From Flavobacteriales bacterium (GTDB lineage: Bacteria > Bacteroidota > Bacteroidia > Flavobacteriales > Flavobacteriaceae), in NCBI GenBank assembly GCA_004214175.1, contig SGZH01000001.1, positions 62,001 to 126,000 of the forward strand: a stretch of 64,000 nucleotides of DNA, in the 5' to 3' direction. Positions 62,301 through 64,000 of the stretch are shown piece after piece; within the stretch, counting starts at the first letter, position 1; each line of letters begins with the position of its first letter. Below the pieces are notes generated by a model. That model was not told the origin of the DNA, searched no databases, and was given only the letters and a program-made list of their open reading frames with translations. Made by a program: the position numbers and the translations under genes.

Positions 62301-62474
62301 GCTTATGGCTCTATTATGATGACCTATTTTGGTGTTAATTTTTATTTAACAGGTTTGCATTCATATGCGAGTGGAGATGTACCAGTTACTCCAAGTTTTG
62401 TTTGGTACTTTACTGCATTTGTATTCATATTGAGCATGGTGGCTTACTGGAGAAATAGAAAGCTAAGTAACTAA
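59322..62474 (+). CDS. Cytochrome c biogenesis protein CcsBA (fused ResB/CcsA)
   Basis: ResB-like N-terminus; C-terminal WWD-type motif WGRYWGWDPKETWALIS and HAPWSDAYES. Confidence 0.93.
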   Translation: MIKKIASILFSTRLTAVLFIAFATAMAVGTFMDASAETSPTPYTRELIYNAWWFEAIMGLLMINFIGNINKYRLFRKEKWATLTFHLAFILIIFGAFITRYVSFEGVIHIREGDTENTILSSEAYITAFIDGNYKIGGVPQRRTISPKKVRFSEKLDNDFELNTDYNGQAVKIKLKQFISNAKEGVIPSENGKDFLKIVEASGGKRNEHWIGDGEVLNIHNILISLNNPTNGAINLFHDNGTYSISSPFEGQWMRMADREQGKLIIDSLQSLNLRSLYQVADLAFVIPEMVISGKYGVVKAPKEEPTNLNAIILEVSSNQESKNIEILGGIGNTRSPISVELAGLKVFLAYGSKEYQLPFSITLNDFIADKYPGTEKNYSAFKSKVTVNRSDSDFYDYEIFMNHILDEQGYRFFQSSFDGDEKGTILSVNHDFWGTWITYIGYTLLYLAMLAILFDKNTRFASLRKMLEKIKKKKGIIVTTLTLLFCFSSISQSTTNHKIKISKEKIDSIIIANSVSIEHAANFATLVVQDNGRMKPINTFASELLRKISRKNSYAGLDANQVFLSMTEFPSLWLEAPIMSLKWQNDSIREIIGVKDANHFSLMDLIDNNGSNKLGPYIEEASKTINKNQFQKDFMKAYENFYLLNEVLGGSLLKIFPIPDDENNRWVSYPELDNVNYSKKDSILVRTILPYYLNTLIDARKTGDYKNADIILSGLLKFQNQHGNEVMPSQNKITAEIKYNKIDIFNRLYKYFAVFGILMFVFIIIQIFKENKIINSTVKLFKYLIWILFILLTLGLIARWYISGHAPWSDAYESIIYVAWATVFFGLALGKKSYLTIASTSFVAAIILWVAHENWIDPSISNLQPVLDSYWLMIHVAVIVASYGPLTLGMILGLTSLLLMVLSTKKNLKKMQLNIKEITIINEMALTVGLILLTIGNFLGGQWANESWGRYWGWDPKETWALISIMIYAFVLHMRLIPGLRGKWTFNFAAVVAYGSIMMTYFGVNFYLTGLHSYASGDVPVTPSFVWYFTAFVFILSMVAYWRNRKLSN

Positions 62475-62475
62475 G

Positions 62476-63867
62476 TTAATTACCGATCATATCTTCTGGT
62501 CGTACCCATAAATCAAATTCCGCTTCAGTTACATACCCTAAGCTAAGTGCCGCTTCTTTTAGAGTAGTTCCATTTTTATGAGCAGTATTAGCGATTTCTG
62601 CTGCCTTATAATATCCTATTTTGGTGTTAAGTGAAGTAACCAACATTAATGAATTCTTCAATTGTTTATCAATCATTTGATAATTTGGTTCAATTCCTGC
62701 TGCACAATGTTTTTCAAACGATAAACAAGCATCGCCTAGTAACTGTGCTGAAGATAAAAAATTAGCAGCCATCAAAGGTTTAAATACATTCAATTCAAAA
62801 TGTCCTTGCATTCCTCCAACGGAAATAGCCATATCATTTCCAATTATTTGAGCGCAAACCATAGTCAATGCTTCCGCTTGCGTAGGATTTACTTTTCCAG
62901 GCATTATAGAAGATCCTGGTTCGTTTGCGGGTATCGTAATTTCTCCTATACCAGACCTTGGGCCACTAGCTAACAATCGGATATCATTTGCAATTTTATT
63001 TATTGAGATAGCTAACTGTTTTAGCGCTCCATGGGTTTCAACAATGGCGTCATGTGCAGCTAAGGCCTCAAACTTGTTTTCTGCGCTAACAAAAGGTAAA
63101 TTGGTGAATTTTGAAATGTATGAAGCTACATTCTCTGCATACCCTTTTGGGGTATTAATACCGGTACCGACAGCAGTACCACCAAGGGCTAATTCTGACA
63201 AATGTGCAAGGGTATTCTCCAATGCTTTTAGTCCGTGTGCTAGCTGTGAGGCATAACCACTAAATTCTTGTCCCAGTGTAAGGGGAGTGGCATCCATTAA
63301 GTGAGTTCTACCAATTTTAACTACGGAATTAAAATCATTTGATTTCTGAACTAAAGTTGAATGTAATTTTTTGACTCCTGGGATCGTAACCTCAGTTATT
63401 TTTTTATACGCAGCAATATGCATTCCCGTTGGAAATGTATCGTTGGAGGATTGCGATTTATTTATATCGTCATTAGGAAGCAATGTTTTTTCTCCATCAC
63501 CAATAACCTTTCCAGCAAGTTGATGCGCTCGGTTAGCTATAACCTCATTTAAGTTCATATTGGTTTGAGTACCACTACCAGTTTGCCAAATCACTAAAGG
63601 AAATTGATTATCATGATTCCCAGAAAGTATTTCGTCACAAACAGCAGCTATAAGGTCTCTTTTTTCTTCACTAAGAACGCCCAATTCACAATTACTATAG
63701 GCAGCAGATTTTTTTAAATAAGCAAAACCATAAACTATTTCTAGTGGCATTGAGGCTGGAGTACCAATTTTAAAATTATTTCGGGAACGTTCTGTTTGCG
63801 CACCCCATAGTTTGTCAGCAGGAACTTTTACTTCACCTAGCGTATCTTTTTCAATTCTGTAGTCCAT
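62476..63867 (-). CDS. fumC: Class II fumarate hydratase
   Basis: [21 protein letters not shown] signature; [20 protein letters not shown]. Confidence 0.96.
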   Translation of the reverse strand: MDYRIEKDTLGEVKVPADKLWGAQTERSRNNFKIGTPASMPLEIVYGFAYLKKSAAYSNCELGVLSEEKRDLIAAVCDEILSGNHDNQFPLVIWQTGSGTQTNMNLNEVIANRAHQLAGKVIGDGEKTLLPNDDINKSQSSNDTFPTGMHIAAYKKITEVTIPGVKKLHSTLVQKSNDFNSVVKIGRTHLMDATPLTLGQEFSGYASQLAHGLKALENTLAHLSELALGGTAVGTGINTPKGYAENVASYISKFTNLPFVSAENKFEALAAHDAIVETHGALKQLAISINKIANDIRLLASGPRSGIGEITIPANEPGSSIMPGKVNPTQAEALTMVCAQIIGNDMAISVGGMQGHFELNVFKPLMAANFLSSAQLLGDACLSFEKHCAAGIEPNYQMIDKQLKNSLMLVTSLNTKIGYYKAAEIANTAHKNGTTLKEAALSLGYVTEAEFDLWVRPEDMIGN

Positions 63868-63984
63868 AATTTAGTTTATTTAAAGAATGCTAAGTTACGT
63901 AAATGGCTAATTTTACTCAAACTTTAATGTTTATTTCCTGTTAACAAAATAAAATATTTATTATAATTATTGAGAAAAGCATAG

Positions 63985-63992
63985 TATCTTTG
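63985..63992 (+). promoter_or_regulatory. Putative -7 box (TATCTTTG) for a gene beyond the window
   Basis: TAnnTTTG at the window end. Confidence 0.35.
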
Positions 63993-64000
63993 TTTTTTAT

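Noticed and set aside
1-64000. CRISPR arrays, insertion sequences, prophage or toxin-antitoxin/defence systems
   Set aside because: No regularly spaced repeats, transposase/integrase motifs or recognisable defence genes were seen; gene content is core chromosomal.

Overview
The window is a chromosomal segment of an AT-rich Bacteroidetes (Flavobacteriaceae-like) bacterium. It is densely packed with mostly housekeeping genes: pdxH, sixA, ppx, miaE, dnaX, rnpB, rsmD, kdsB/kdnB, gcvT, alkB, hutH, clpC, gyrA, a PgpH-like HD protein, rsmE, tsaD, tamB, lptD, an amidase, mlaD, an Fe-S operon, a GH3/beta-lactamase fusion, bshA, an SSS symporter, a PIG-L deacetylase, maf, kdsC, ccsBA and fumC. There is a Ser-Pro-Arg tRNA cluster on the minus strand. 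I saw no CRISPR array, prophage, transposon or rRNA. Points that go beyond routine annotation: (1) an A13 run in dnaX where slippage in either direction gives a stop within 1-3 codons, so it is a candidate gamma/tau switch; (2) a homologue of the Leptospira surface protein LipL32, without a lipobox; (3) two genes (tamB and a THUMP-like methyltransferase) with no ATG/GTG/TTG at their 5' end, both apparently starting at ATC; (4) two unannotated small membrane proteins (26 and 35 aa), one inside a PIG-L/SSS operon; (5) kdnB next to kdsB, suggesting 8-amino-Kdo; (6) recurrent TAnnTTTG promoter elements that correct several start calls. All family assignments are from recognition of sequence and motifs; no database search was run.
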